Below are positions 10,913 through 10,931 of a stretch of 10,931 nucleotides of DNA, piece by piece. The translations under genes were made by a program, and so were the position numbers. The stretch is from the NCBI GenBank assembly GCA_009602725.1, contig WELB01000208.1, positions 7,312 to 18,242 of the forward strand, given 5' to 3'. The notes beneath the pieces are model-generated. The model ran no database searches, was not told the origin of the DNA, and was given only the letters and a program-made list of their open reading frames with translations. The first letter of the stretch is position 1. Every line of letters starts with the position of its first letter. This DNA comes from Spirogloea muscicola (lineage: Eukaryota > Streptophyta > Zygnematophyceae > Spirogloeales > Spirogloeaceae).

Positions 10913-10931
10913 CGTCCCGTCGGGGCCCCTC

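Larger units (their letters stand above)
9605..10931. other. Non-coding 3' region of the window
   Basis: After the dehydrogenase stop come AT-rich bases (about 9660-9790) that fit a 3' UTR, though I saw no TGTAA there. From 9896 to 10508 the minus strand has long open frames, but they read as Pro/Ser/Arg-rich text with no known motif, and the plus strand gives a Cys-rich 72-residue frame at 9906-10124 that I cannot place. From 10150 on, G-runs and then C-runs dominate. No gene is supported. Confidence 0.45.

Overview
The window is nuclear DNA of a photosynthetic eukaryote of the green lineage, most likely a green alga. It is GC-rich, its genes are cut by many introns of about 120-300 bases, and the recognisable proteins are plant-type. 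I rebuilt four genes by hand from splice-site phase and family motifs. None appears as one long open frame.

Layout: (1) 252-2357, plus strand: a complete 7-exon Rho-of-plants (ROP/RAC) GTPase of 197 residues. (2) 3886-5150, minus strand: the 3' half of a plant F-box protein of the At4g00755 type, namely its C-terminal beta-sandwich region. (3) 5152-6020, minus strand: the 5' part of an inositol polyphosphate multikinase (IPK2/IPMK-like), broken just before its catalytic signature. (4) about 6785-9604, plus strand: a classical short-chain dehydrogenase/reductase of the retinol-dehydrogenase/WWOX type with ten visible coding exons and an unresolved first exon. ROP and the F-box gene converge. 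The IPK2-like gene and the dehydrogenase gene point away from each other across a GC-rich spacer. The 3' 1.3 kb is non-coding and ends in purine/pyrimidine-asymmetric tracts and a 54-base-period repeat.

Two observations stand out. The second IPK2 intron has no GT donor but carries the marks of a U12-type AT-AC intron: an ATATCC 5' end, a CCTTGAC branch-site match and an AC 3' end 10 bases from the branch A. Its phase joins the flanking exons exactly, and the joined protein matches the family in length. Second, the single N at 5151 lies where the IPK2 gene loses its catalytic half and where the F-box gene lacks its N-terminal half, so it probably hides a gap or misjoin.

ROP signalling, inositol phosphate kinase, F-box protein and dehydrogenase are not an evident pathway or cluster; this looks like ordinary eukaryotic gene order. 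I found no RNA genes, CRISPR arrays, transposons or viral genes. Family assignments rest on motif memory, not database searches.
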